Source: Nocardia higoensis NBRC 100133 (GTDB lineage Bacteria > Actinomycetota > Actinomycetes > Mycobacteriales > Mycobacteriaceae). From it: a stretch of DNA of 64,000 nt. Position numbers and translations under genes: made by a program. The stretch spans positions 1-64,000 of the forward strand of contig NZ_BAGA01000047.1 in NCBI RefSeq assembly GCF_000308595.1, in the 5' to 3' direction. The notes beneath the pieces were generated by a model. The model was given only the letters and a program-made list of their open reading frames with translations, did not search any database and was not told the DNA's origin. Below, piece by piece: positions 7,638 to 16,603 of this stretch; position 1 is the stretch's first letter; each line of letters begins with the position of its first letter.

Positions 7638-10600
7638 TCAGTGCGTGAGCGAGGCCGCGAACTGGACGACGTTCGGGCCCGATTCGCCACGCGCGTCGGC
7701 CAGTTCCGGATCGGAGAGCAAGACCTCGATCGCGGTCGTCACCGGCGCGCCCTCGTCGATCACCGGGCGCGGAACGTGCAGGTCGGCACAGGCTGCCAGC
7801 GGCAGCACCAGGGCGCGCGCGGCCTCGGTGCGCGCACCGGCTTCGGCGAGGCAGGTCACCAGCAGCAGCCGGGCGTGCATCGCGGCCCGGGGACGGCGGA
7901 GCCCGTCGATCGACTCGACCACCGCGCGGGCGCGCTGCGCGGCCCGCTCGTGGTCGCCCTGTCGCAGGAGCATGCGGATGGCGTACTCTTCCGCCAATCC
8001 CACTGTGGTCTCCGCGATTCCGTGTTTCATGCCCGGCGGTATCCAGGGCTCGTCGTCCGTCAGTCCCAGGCGCAGGCCTTCGAGACACAGGTGGGCCGAC
8101 AGCCGGGGCAAGGACAACTCGGACGCGATCGCCGAACCGTCCCGCAGCCACTCCCGTGCCGCCTGGGCGTTGTCGCGCACGGCCGCGAGCCGGGCGCCGG
8201 TCCCATAGGTGGCCAGCAGCACATCCACCATCGCGCCTTCCGCCCCGACCGCGCGTGCCGCGTCGAACAACGGGGCGGCCTCGTCGAGCCGGTCCTGTTT
8301 GTAGAGCACCTCGCCCAGTAGCGCGCCGGAGAGCCGGGCGGGAAGCGAATCGGGCCCCGCACTGTCCACCGACAGCGTGTGGGCGGTGCGGAACTCGTCC
8401 TCCGCGACGGCGATGTCGAGTTGCTGGAACGCCGCGATCCCGGCCAGGCACCGCCCGTACATCATGTTGAAGGGACTACCGGTCAACGCGTGATAGCGGT
8501 GCGCCCACCGTTGCCGCCGCCGGGCCGCGGTGAAGTCGAAGCTGTGGATCTCGACGAACGAGTCGACCAGCGAGGCGGTCGAGACGAGGAACGGCCTGCA
8601 GTCCGGTTGCTCGGCGAAATCATCGGCGAGCCGCTCGGCCGGATCTTCGATCACGTCGGCGAAGACGCTGGTCATCCGTCGCATGACCTTCGCTTCCGCG
8701 GCGATGTCGGCCGCGTCGCTGGGATCCAGATCGCCGTCGGCCAGCGCGGCGTCGACCAGATCCAGTGCCGCGATCACCGCGGCGCCGCGGTGCACGGCGA
8801 GATTGGCCCAGGCCAGATCGAGCTGCAGCCGGGGACGCAGCGCGACCAGATCCGAGGGCAGCTTGGCGACCAGTCCGAGCAGAGTCGTGATCCGCGCGTG
8901 CTCGATCAGATGGAGCCCGTCGCGTTCGACCAGGTCGACCGCGTGCTCGGCATCCCCGGCGCGCAGCGCCTCGTCGACCGCTTCACCGCGAAGCCCGTGT
9001 GCCGCGAACCAATTCGAGGCCGTGCGATGCAGTTCGGCGACCGAATCCGGGTCATCGCGCTCGAGCCTGCGGCGCAGGAACTCGGAGAACAGCGGGTGAT
9101 AGCGATACCAGACGCCGTCGTCGTCGAGATGCTGTACGAACAGGTTGCGCGACTCGAGCTCCTCGAGCAGGGTGCCGCCGCGCGGATTGCCGGTCAACGC
9201 CGACGCCAGGTCGCCGCACACCCGGTCCGGGATGCTGGTCGCCATCATGAAGTCGAGCGTCTCCGGTAGCAGCGAATCGAGAACGGTGTCGACGAAATAC
9301 TGGCCGATCGTGCGATGGCGGCCCGAGATGTTGGCGATGAGCGAGGCGGGCCGCGGATGATCCCGCAACGACAGCGACGCCAGTTGCAGTCCGGCCACCC
9401 ACCCGTCGGTGGAACGCCACAACCGCTCCACATCCGGGGCGTCCAGCCGTAGACCCGCGACATCGACGAGGAACCGCTGCGCCTCCTCGATGCTGAAACT
9501 CATCGCTGTCGCGTCGATCTCGGTGAGCTGGTCGCGCATCCGCAGCGCACTGAGCGGTAGGTCGGCCGTGGTCCGGCTGGTCACGAGCACATTCAGGTGG
9601 CGGCACCCGGCCTCCAGCAGCGTGGTCAGCGCGCCGATGGTCGCCGGATCGTTCACCTGCTGCCAATCGTCGATGACCAGCCCGAGCGGCTCGTCGCTCG
9701 AGTGGATCTGATTGACCAGCGAACCGAGCACGAACCGCTCGCCGTCCTCGGCATGCTCGTCGAGATGCTGCCGCAGGCCCACCCCGAGGTCCGGGCGTAC
9801 CCGCCGGATGGCGGCGAGCAGATCGGCGAGAAACCAGACCACATGGTTGTCCTGCGCGTCCACCGTCAGCCATGCCACCGGCGTCCCCTCGGCGGTGAGC
9901 GCGTCCATCCACTGTGTAGCCAGCGTGGACTTGCCGAAGCCGGCGGGCCCGTGGATGACCGTCAGCGTCTTGCGCGGCTGGGCCGTGATCCGGTCGAGCA
10001 GTTCCGGTCTGGGCAGCAGCGGATGTGTCGAGGAGGGGGGCTGCACTTTCGTGGCGATGGTGGGCGGAACATCGCTCGTCGTGCGCGGCGCCGATATCGT
10101 CGGCTCGAGTAGCGCGGCCTCGCGGAGCGTGCAGCCGGTCGCCGGCGGTTCCTCCATCTCCGCACCGGGCGGCTCCGGCGCGGACAGCGACATCTCGTCC
10201 ACATCGAAGCCGTTGTCGGCCTGCGCCCGCGCCAGCAGGGTGCCGAACTCGAGCGCCGTCTGCGGCCGCTGCCGCGGATCGACCGACATCGCGCGTTCGA
10301 TGATCGCCGCCACATCGTCCGGAATGCCCTCTTTCCGCAGGTCCGGCACCGGCTCCGAGGTCATCCGCAGAAACCGGGTCACCAGTCGCTCCCCGGTGTC
10401 GAGCGTGTACGCGGCGTGACCGGTGAGCAGGCAGAACAGGGTGGCGGCCAGACTGTAGACATCGGCGGCGGGAGTGGGCGTCGCGCCCTGCAGTATCTCG
10501 GGCGCGGCGAAGGCGGGAGAAGCGGTGATCAGATCCGACGAGGTCTCGAACGCGCCGCTGATCCTGGCCGTGCCGAAGTCGGTGAGCTGCGGTTCCCCGT

Positions 10601-11078
10601 ACCGGCTGCGCAGGATATTGCCCGGCTTGACGTCGCGATGCACGATCCCGATCCGATGCGCCGTCTCCAGCGCCCCGGCCAGCTTCACCCCGATCCGCAG
10701 CACCTCGCGCAGCGGCAGCGGACCGGACTTCCTGACCTGATCCTCGAGTGACCCGCCCCGGTGATACGGCATGACCAGATACGGCCGCCCGCTGCCGAGA
10801 ATCCCGACCTCGAGGATGTCGGTGATATTCGGATGCCCCGACAACCGCCCCATCGCCCGCTGCTCGCGGAGAAACCGCTCGTAATCGGCCGTACCCAGAT
10901 CCAGCGACAGCACCTTCACCGCGACCGCGCGATCCAGATGAGCCTGCCTGCACCGGTAGACCACGCCGAAACCCCCACGACCGATCTCCGTAGGGTCGAT
11001 GAGCCCCTCCGCCGCCAGTTCGTCCTCTATACCGAGCACATTCTCGCGCTGGGTGGTTGTCGGGTCCGATTCAGCCAT
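7638..11078 (-). CDS. pknK: Serine/threonine protein kinase fused to MalT/LuxR-type ATPase (PknK)
   Basis: 1146 aa from ATG 11078, close to the 1110 aa of mycobacterial PknK. Residues about 27-285 are a Hanks kinase: glycine loop GRGGFG (33-38), Lys55 in VAVKV, HRDVKPGN (147-154), DFG (167-169), APE. After a Pro-rich linker comes an AAA/STAND ATPase with Walker A GPAGFGKST (377-385) and VIDDW, then a long tetratricopeptide-like region. The LuxR DNA-binding domain of MalT is absent, as in PknK, so it signals by phosphorylation. In mycobacteria PknK is a cytosolic growth/stress regulator; the same is inferred here. No membrane helix is present. Confidence 0.9.
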   Translation of the reverse strand: MAESDPTTTQRENVLGIEDELAAEGLIDPTEIGRGGFGVVYRCRQAHLDRAVAVKVLSLDLGTADYERFLREQRAMGRLSGHPNITDILEVGILGSGRPYLVMPYHRGGSLEDQVRKSGPLPLREVLRIGVKLAGALETAHRIGIVHRDVKPGNILRSRYGEPQLTDFGTARISGAFETSSDLITASPAFAAPEILQGATPTPAADVYSLAATLFCLLTGHAAYTLDTGERLVTRFLRMTSEPVPDLRKEGIPDDVAAIIERAMSVDPRQRPQTALEFGTLLARAQADNGFDVDEMSLSAPEPPGAEMEEPPATGCTLREAALLEPTISAPRTTSDVPPTIATKVQPPSSTHPLLPRPELLDRITAQPRKTLTVIHGPAGFGKSTLATQWMDALTAEGTPVAWLTVDAQDNHVVWFLADLLAAIRRVRPDLGVGLRQHLDEHAEDGERFVLGSLVNQIHSSDEPLGLVIDDWQQVNDPATIGALTTLLEAGCRHLNVLVTSRTTADLPLSALRMRDQLTEIDATAMSFSIEEAQRFLVDVAGLRLDAPDVERLWRSTDGWVAGLQLASLSLRDHPRPASLIANISGRHRTIGQYFVDTVLDSLLPETLDFMMATSIPDRVCGDLASALTGNPRGGTLLEELESRNLFVQHLDDDGVWYRYHPLFSEFLRRRLERDDPDSVAELHRTASNWFAAHGLRGEAVDEALRAGDAEHAVDLVERDGLHLIEHARITTLLGLVAKLPSDLVALRPRLQLDLAWANLAVHRGAAVIAALDLVDAALADGDLDPSDAADIAAEAKVMRRMTSVFADVIEDPAERLADDFAEQPDCRPFLVSTASLVDSFVEIHSFDFTAARRRQRWAHRYHALTGSPFNMMYGRCLAGIAAFQQLDIAVAEDEFRTAHTLSVDSAGPDSLPARLSGALLGEVLYKQDRLDEAAPLFDAARAVGAEGAMVDVLLATYGTGARLAAVRDNAQAAREWLRDGSAIASELSLPRLSAHLCLEGLRLGLTDDEPWIPPGMKHGIAETTVGLAEEYAIRMLLRQGDHERAAQRARAVVESIDGLRRPRAAMHARLLLVTCLAEAGARTEAARALVLPLAACADLHVPRPVIDEGAPVTTAIEVLLSDPELADARGESGPNVVQFAASLTH

Positions 11079-11220
11079 TGCCGGTGATCCGTTCCGAGTT
11101 CCGTGTCGCCGGGGTTGCACGTGGTCGGTCCGACCGACGACGCTTCGCTGCGGCGCGCAGTTCAGCGTACTCCGGCTGGCCCCGCGGCAGCTCCGACCAG
11201 GAAATTCGCCGATTCATCAT
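11071..11220 (-). CDS. Possible 49-aa leader ORF overlapping the pknK start
   Basis: ATG-ATG at 11220 opens a basic peptide (MMNRRISWSELPRGQPEYAE, then an Arg/Lys-rich tail) whose stop lies 8 bases inside pknK in another frame. High GC3 and the overlap would allow translational coupling, but no Shine-Dalgarno is seen. In the remaining gap 11223-11319 another frame, ending in TERAVIRLLRRAS, also reads like protein but has no start. It could be a relic of a lost gene. Weakly supported. Confidence 0.3.
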   Translation of the reverse strand: MMNRRISWSELPRGQPEYAELRAAAKRRRSDRPRATPATRNSERITGNG

Positions 11221-11319
11221 GAGGCGCGGCGCAGCAGCCGGATCACCGCGCGCTCGGTGATCGCCCGCTGCTCGTCCTCGGTGCAGGCCTTCGCAACGCC
11301 GGCCGGATACTGCCCTGCC

Positions 11320-12528
11320 TCACATGGGCACGACTGTTTTGAGCCACCCGCCTTCGCGCCGGTCGAAGGTCTCGTAGGCCTCGATCATCGACGCGGGCTC
11401 GACGTGCTGGGTGATGAACCGGGTGGGGTCGATGTCGCCGCGGGCGACCCGGCCGAGCAGTCCGGGGACGTAGCGGTGGTGGTTGCAGTTGCCCGCCTGC
11501 ACGGTCAGGTTGCGGCCGACGGTCTCGCCGAGGGGATAGCGGTCGAATCCGGGCGGGTAGACGCCGATGATGCCGAGGGTTCCGGCCTTCGCCACGGCCT
11601 GGGTCGCCCATCGGGTGGCCAGGCTCGGGGCGTCGCCGACGATCCACTGACCGCTTCCGGTGTTCCCCTCCGGCGCGGCGACGCGGCGTTCGGCTTCGAA
11701 GGTTTCCGTGTCCACGGGCAGGTGGTCGGCCGCTGGGCCGGATTTCGGGGCCTGGGCGTCGATGCCGACGGCGTCGATGACGCGGTCGGCGCCGATGCCG
11801 CCGGTCAGTTCCCGCACGGTGGTGACCGGCTCCTCGGCGTTGAAGTCGATGGTCTCGGCGTTCTGGGCGCGGGCGATGTCGAGCCGGTCGGTGATGCCGT
11901 CGACGACGAGCACCCGTGCGGCGCCCTGCCGCTTGGCCGCGGCGATCGCGCACTGACCGACGACGCCCGCGCCGAGGACCAGGACGGTGTCGCCCTCGCC
12001 GACCTGGGCCAGGCGGGCGCCGAACCAGCCGGTCGGCAGCACGTCGGAGACCATGAGCGCTTGTTCGTCGGTGACGCCCTCCGGAATCCGGACGAGGGTG
12101 TTGGTCGCGTGCGGGATGCGTGCGGCCTCCGCCTGCAACCCGTTCACCGGACCCGTCGCCTCGGGGCCGCCGAAGAAGCTGGTGCCCGCCTGGGGGCCGT
12201 TCGGGTTGGCCGTGTCGCATTGCGAGGTATAGCCGCTGCGACAGTAGGAGCAGTAGCCGCAGGAGATGGTGGAACACACGACCACGCGATCACCCGGTGC
12301 GAAACCGCGCACGGCGGTTCCGGTTTCGATCACCTCGCCGACGGCCTCGTGCCCGAGGACGGTGCCGGGTGCCATGCCGGGCATGGTGCCGCGCACCAGG
12401 TGCAGGTCGGTGCCGCAGATCGCCGTGGCCGTGATGCGGACCAGGGCGTCGGTGGGTTCCTCGATCTTCGGGTCGGCGACCTCGTCGAGGCGGATGTCGC
12501 CTACGCCATGCCATACGACTGCTTTCAT
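11320..12528 (-). CDS. Zinc-dependent alcohol/formaldehyde dehydrogenase (MDR superfamily)
   Basis: 402 aa. The catalytic zinc ligands are Cys38 (ICGTDLH) and His60-Glu61 (LGHEAVGE), and the structural zinc cluster is Cys90, 93, 96 and 104. The Rossmann motif GAGVVG lies near residue 187. Length and the long insertion after the NAD fold place it near the glutathione-independent formaldehyde dehydrogenase (FdhA-like) group. It oxidises an aldehyde or alcohol with NAD(P); the substrate is not certain. A SigF/SigB-like promoter 66 bp upstream suggests stress or stationary-phase control. Confidence 0.88.
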   Translation of the reverse strand: MKAVVWHGVGDIRLDEVADPKIEEPTDALVRITATAICGTDLHLVRGTMPGMAPGTVLGHEAVGEVIETGTAVRGFAPGDRVVVCSTISCGYCSYCRSGYTSQCDTANPNGPQAGTSFFGGPEATGPVNGLQAEAARIPHATNTLVRIPEGVTDEQALMVSDVLPTGWFGARLAQVGEGDTVLVLGAGVVGQCAIAAAKRQGAARVLVVDGITDRLDIARAQNAETIDFNAEEPVTTVRELTGGIGADRVIDAVGIDAQAPKSGPAADHLPVDTETFEAERRVAAPEGNTGSGQWIVGDAPSLATRWATQAVAKAGTLGIIGVYPPGFDRYPLGETVGRNLTVQAGNCNHHRYVPGLLGRVARGDIDPTRFITQHVEPASMIEAYETFDRREGGWLKTVVPM

Positions 12529-12593
12529 GACCGAACTCCCTGCCTGGTCGATGTTCGTTCGTCGGCTCGCTGATCATCGGGTCTGCCGGTCGC

Positions 12594-12618
12594 CTACCCG
12601 GCGCCCTGCGGGGCAAAC
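12594..12618 (-). promoter_or_regulatory. SigF/SigB-type promoter for the alcohol dehydrogenase
   Basis: On the minus strand GTTT-N15-GGGTAG, an exact match to the alternative stress sigma factor pattern known in mycobacteria (GTTT-N15-17-GGGTA). The predicted start of transcription lies about 60 nt before the ATG at 12528. Confidence 0.7.
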
Positions 12619-12668
12619 GACGGCGCCGGGCGGCACGACGTGGCGGTGCGGCGAGTCGAAGGCTGCCC

Positions 12669-12693
12669 GATTCATCCGCCCCGGCTCGGGTAG
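12669..12693 (+). promoter_or_regulatory. SigF/SigB-like promoter for the DUF5709 gene
   Basis: GATT-N15-GGGTAG on the plus strand, one mismatch in the -35 box. It is divergent from the dehydrogenase promoter and about 57 bp before the DUF5709 ATG. Confidence 0.5.
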
Positions 12694-12749
12694 GCGAAGG
12701 GTGTCAGTCGACCGCCTGTGCGGTCATTGCGCGAAGGGAGTGATCCGTC

Positions 12750-13142
12750 ATGACCGAGACGAACGGTTCGTGGGACGCACCGCAGGACTCCGGACCGCCG
12801 GACGCCGTCGAGACCGACCCGGCGGCGCTCAACAGTGCCGAGGACCTGGATGAGGATCGCTTGCACGCGGATCCGCTGGAGAAGGCGATGGATCCGCCCG
12901 AACACTGGACCGGCGTCACCGAGTACGGGATGACTCCCTACGAGCAGGCCCATGATCGCGGGCTGGATGAACGGCTTGCGGAAGAGGAGCCGGATGTGCT
13001 CGAGCAGGCTCAGCCGACGGGGGAACCCGCGGCCGACGACTCGCATCCGGCCGAAGCGGCCGCCGTGCGCGTCGAAGGAAACGAAGGGGAACGGCTCGCG
13101 AACACCTACGAGGAAGATCTGGGGATCTCGGCGGACGGCTGA
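12750..13142 (+). CDS. Acidic DUF5709-family protein
   Basis: 130-aa soluble, Asp/Glu-rich protein starting at ATG 12750 with GAAGGGAG a few bases upstream. The core (SAEDLDEDRL, DPLEKAMDPPEHW, TEYGMTPYEQ, LDERLAEEEPDV) matches the DUF5709 pattern seen across actinobacteria. Function is unknown; members often occur with stress-regulated genes, which fits the GGGTAG promoter upstream. No membrane segment or catalytic motif is seen. Confidence 0.8.
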   Translation: MTETNGSWDAPQDSGPPDAVETDPAALNSAEDLDEDRLHADPLEKAMDPPEHWTGVTEYGMTPYEQAHDRGLDERLAEEEPDVLEQAQPTGEPAADDSHPAEAAAVRVEGNEGERLANTYEEDLGISADG

Positions 13143-13223
13143 ACCACCCCCGAGGTCGAACCGTGCCGCCGAACGCAGACGATCGGGGTTCCCACCGCCG
13201 AGGGCACGGTCGGTGGCCGTCGT

Positions 13224-14561
13224 CTACCGGCTTCGGCCGTTCGGTGCCGGTACCAGGACCGTGCGGCCCAGCAGTTCGCACACCTGCAGGGCGAGCAGGG
13301 TGTCCAGCCTGGTGCGTGTCTCGTCGGCGGAAACCTCCCGGATCCTGCGGATCCGGTACTTCACCGTGTTCGGGTGCAGATCCATCGATTCCGCGGTGCG
13401 CAGATAGCTTTCACCGTTCTCCAGGTAGGTGTGCAAGGTGGCGCGCAGCGCTTCGGCATGCGCAGTGTCGACCGCGAGTGGGCCGAGCACTTCTCTGGCC
13501 CAATCGCGCGTGGCGTCGAGGTTCTCGGTGAGCAGGGAGAGCACGGCGACGCCGCGATCGCCGAAGGTGCTGATCGGGCGGGCCCGCGCGTTCGGGATTC
13601 CCGCCACGGTGTAGGCGGCGCGGGCCTGCTCGTGGGAGCGGCGGAAGCCGGCCCGTCCGGCGGCCGGTAGGCCGAACGCGACGCGGATTCCGGAGTCCTC
13701 GGGTAGGGCGTGTGTCAGCGCAGGCGTGTCGAGTTCCGGTTTGCGGCGGCCGAAGGGCAGCCACGCCCAGACCGTGCTGCGGTCGATAGGTGTGGTGATC
13801 GGCGCGGATTCGGCGGCCAGCTTCCTGGCGAGTTCGTGCACCGTCCGGTCGAGCAGCCCGAGATCGGAATCGGCGGAGCGGGTGGACCAGGCGATCACGG
13901 CGACATGGTGCTGGTCGAGGCGGTAGCGGGCCTCCGCCTCGAAGCCGGCCGAGTCGATACCTTCGCCGGTCAGCAGCGCGTGGATGGTGGAGGAGTGGAC
14001 GCTGCCCGGAGTGCGGAACGAGCACCGCCGTTCGTCCTCGTACGCCTCGAAGACGTATTGCGTGATCCAGTCGATGAACGCGTACAGCGGGTCCGCCATG
14101 TACTGGAACACCGTGGTGGCTTCGGATCCGGGCAGATCGAGGGCATTGATCTCGTCCAGCCATATGCGGATCATGCCGTCGTGGCCCACGTGATAGGCGC
14201 GGATCAGGGAATGGGACGGTACCTCACGCTGCGCGAGGCGACGCGCGTACTCGACCGCGGCGGTCGGCGGATGCAGATTCTCGATCGGGATGTCGTTGGC
14301 CAGCACGTGCAGGATGGTGGAGACATTGCCGTGCACGCTGTCGCCGAGCAGTTCGATCAGTTGCCGATCGACGGCCAGTTGGTCGATGTCGTGGGCGATC
14401 CGAGCGGCGATGGCCTCGGCGATGCTGTTCTGTCGCTCCTCGAGGCGCCGCGCGATATTCGCCACGATCTCGAGCAGCGCCGGATCCCTGCCGGACCGCT
14501 CCTGTCCGGACAGCCCGCCGGGGTTCGGCCGTTGCCCGGCCGAGCGCGCCGCAGCAACCAC
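13224..14561 (-). CDS. PucR/CdaR-type transcriptional regulator
   Basis: 445 aa from GTG 14561, preceded by GGAGG at 7 nt. The N-terminal half is an all-helical RsbR/PucR-type sensory domain (EERQNSIAEAIAARIAHDID onwards). The middle is a GGDEF-like CdaR fold. The C-terminus is the PucR helix-turn-helix (YLRTAESMDLHPNTVKYRIR), which binds DNA. The effector is unknown. The truncated AMP-ligase directly upstream on the same strand may have been its target or partner. Confidence 0.85.
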   Translation of the reverse strand: MVAAARSAGQRPNPGGLSGQERSGRDPALLEIVANIARRLEERQNSIAEAIAARIAHDIDQLAVDRQLIELLGDSVHGNVSTILHVLANDIPIENLHPPTAAVEYARRLAQREVPSHSLIRAYHVGHDGMIRIWLDEINALDLPGSEATTVFQYMADPLYAFIDWITQYVFEAYEDERRCSFRTPGSVHSSTIHALLTGEGIDSAGFEAEARYRLDQHHVAVIAWSTRSADSDLGLLDRTVHELARKLAAESAPITTPIDRSTVWAWLPFGRRKPELDTPALTHALPEDSGIRVAFGLPAAGRAGFRRSHEQARAAYTVAGIPNARARPISTFGDRGVAVLSLLTENLDATRDWAREVLGPLAVDTAHAEALRATLHTYLENGESYLRTAESMDLHPNTVKYRIRRIREVSADETRTRLDTLLALQVCELLGRTVLVPAPNGRSR

Positions 14562-14592
14562 CTGATGACCTCCGTTCGACCCTCCGATGATG

Positions 14593-15633
14593 TCATCGCG
14601 CAGGCCCGCCGGCCGAACTGCCGAGGGTGTGGCCGGACACGGCGTCCGGTGCGCTCTCGACTTCCCGGGGACACAGGTCGTCGCCGCGCGGCCGGTCGGG
14701 ACCGGCCGCGCCGAGCCTGCGCGGTGCGTCCAGCGGATTGCCCGCGGACGCGCACGTCGCTTCGGTGAGCCCGTGGCTGTCGATGATCGCCATCGCGAAT
14801 CGGCGCTCGACGCGCGCGAGCAGTTCCTCCGGCAGTGGCCCCGCGGCGCAGAGGCCGAACCGCAGCGAGGACAGATCCTCGGCCGCGTCGACCGGCTGGG
14901 CGGCCAGCAGCGCGTAGGTCGATGGCACCGCGGAGAGGTAGGTCGGGCGCAGGCGCGCGACCTCGTCGAAGAATCGCGTGGGTGCGAAGCCCCCGGTGAT
15001 CGACAGCTGCGCGCCGGCCAGCAGCGGGGCCAGAAGGCTCACCGTGATCGGGTCGACGTCGCACAGGGGCAGCGATTGCAGGCAGTGGTCGGGAGGAATC
15101 AAGCGCAGGTGCGTCCGCAGCGAGTCCGCCGTGTACTGCAGATCGGCGTGGGTCGATCGCACGCCCTCGGGACGTCCGGTCGAGCCCGGCGGATAGCTGA
15201 CCAGCGCGAGCTGCTCCGGCTCCGGATCGGGACCGGCAGTCCACCCGGGAGCGAGCTCGGTGGCCAGGTCGTCGACGTGGATCACGGGTCGCCCGCAGGA
15301 CGGTGCGCCGGGCCCCTCGTCGACGACCAGGACCGCACCCGAATCGCGGATCCGGTACTCGGCCTCGGATGCGGGGATCCCGGGATCGATCGGCGTCGCC
15401 GCGGCGCCGATCCGCCATGCGGCCATCAAGATGATCGGAAGTTCCACCCGGTTCGAGAGCGCGACCGCCACGAGATCGCCGCTGCCGACGCCTCGCGCCG
15501 CGAGTTGCGCGGCGACCGCATCGACGCGCGCCGCGAATTGCCGGTAGTTCAGCTCGATGCTGTCGTCCCGAATGCACGGAAGATCATCGGAATACTCGGC
15601 GATGTTCCAGATCAGATATCCGATGCCCTGCAC
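14593..15633 (-). pseudogene. Truncated AMP-binding acyl-CoA ligase
   Basis: 346 aa from GTG 15633; members of this adenylate-forming family normally exceed 500 aa. Residues 1-310 align with the N-domain: the phosphate loop is degenerate (SYPPGSTGRPEGV, where SG-T/S-TG-PKG is expected), then GLTEAT at 288-293. After LDAPRRLG (about 308) homology stops: the last 36 residues look like shifted frame, and the whole C-terminal domain with the catalytic Lys is missing. The coding sequence ends 31 bp before the PucR gene, consistent with a deletion. It cannot be a normal acyl-CoA ligase; a surviving function is doubtful. Confidence 0.7.
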
Positions 15634-15717
15634 CGCTCTGCCTCCTCGGTGGTCCGAGTTCCGACGCTATGGCGTGCCGACCGGGAGTGGTATAGGCGCG
15701 GCGGACAACTTCGCACG

Positions 15718-15744
15718 GCTCTTTGTCTCCCGAAGACAAAGAGC
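15718..15744. terminator. Perfect 11-bp hairpin downstream of DUF6328 gene (or operator)
   Basis: GCTCTTTGTCT-CCCGA-AGACAAAGAGC. It is 31 bp past the DUF6328 stop codon and 84 bp before the AMP-ligase start. It could terminate the former. The inner TTTGTCT-N5-AGACAAA also has the shape of a dimeric repressor site for the latter. The sequence does not decide between the two. Confidence 0.6.
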
Positions 15745-15775
15745 TGGGGTTCCGAGCGGCGGCTGCTCCGAATGC

Positions 15776-16444
15776 TCAGGAATGGAGACGAGAGCCGGGC
15801 CGGAAAGAGCGCACGCGCGGATCCCACGGTGCGCCTTGCTCGTCGGGTGCCCCGTCCCGCACGCGCTGCCGATAGGGGAAAGCGAACCAGAGGAGCACGA
15901 ACAGCAGTGCCGCGGTGACCCCGGCGACCGCCGCCGAAATCGGTCCGGCGACGAAGTCGAAGACGAGGACGGCGACTCCGGTGAGCGCGAGGCCGAGGAA
16001 AAGGATTCCGATGACCGCGCAGCGATGGGCGCTGCGGACGATCTGTTCGAGGCGGTGGCGGCGGAAGAGCATGCGATGGGCGGCCACGGGTGCGGTCAGG
16101 AAGACCGTGGCGGCGATGGACGCGCCGGCCACCACGAGGTAGTCGACCCGCATCAGCGGGGACAGTTCGGGAAAGCGGCTCTGGAAGGGCAGCGTGAGCA
16201 GGATGCCGGTCAGCACCTGCACGCCGGTCTGCACCACGCGCAACTCCTGCAGGAGAGTGGCGAAGTTGCGGTCCAGTTGTTCGATGCGGCTCTCGCCGCG
16301 AACCCGCCGGTCCCATTGCCTGTCGTTCTCGTCGTCGGTGGCGGAGGCGCCCGGGGCACGATCCGGACGCGCAGCCGTATCCCGGGCTCGTGCGGCGCTG
16401 GATGCCTGCGCTGGTCCGGGCGTCGGGTGGCGCGGATGGGTCAT
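15776..16444 (-). CDS. DUF6328-family membrane protein
   Basis: 222 aa from ATG 16444. The upstream open frame to 16585 crosses the mhp-operon terminator and is not used. A charged N-terminus (about 70 residues) leads to the family hallmark LLQELRVVQTGVQVLTGILL, followed by four membrane helices and a short basic C-tail. It is an inner-membrane protein of unknown function, common in actinobacteria. Its nearest upstream neighbour, the IclR gene, is cut off by a strong terminator. Confidence 0.82.
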   Translation of the reverse strand: MTHPRHPTPGPAQASSAARARDTAARPDRAPGASATDDENDRQWDRRVRGESRIEQLDRNFATLLQELRVVQTGVQVLTGILLTLPFQSRFPELSPLMRVDYLVVAGASIAATVFLTAPVAAHRMLFRRHRLEQIVRSAHRCAVIGILFLGLALTGVAVLVFDFVAGPISAAVAGVTAALLFVLLWFAFPYRQRVRDGAPDEQGAPWDPRVRSFRPGSRLHS

Positions 16445-16570
16445 GGCTGTCTCGAAACATGCGTACAACGGTGCCCCCGTACGACGCGCAGAACCGTGGC
16501 GCACGGTCGGGCAGGTTCCGCTTCCCGGGGAACCGAGATGGTGATACCCGGGATCGAGTCGTTGAAGCGC

Positions 16571-16596
16571 CGTCCCGGGGCGCATGCCCCGGGACG
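16571..16596 (-). terminator. Terminator closing the mhp/ABC operon
   Basis: Perfect 11-bp stem CGTCCCGGGGC / GCCCCGGGACG with a GCAT loop, only 8 bp after the IclR stop codon. It separates the catabolic operon from DUF6328. Confidence 0.85.
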
Positions 16597-16603
16597 TGCG
16601 ACA

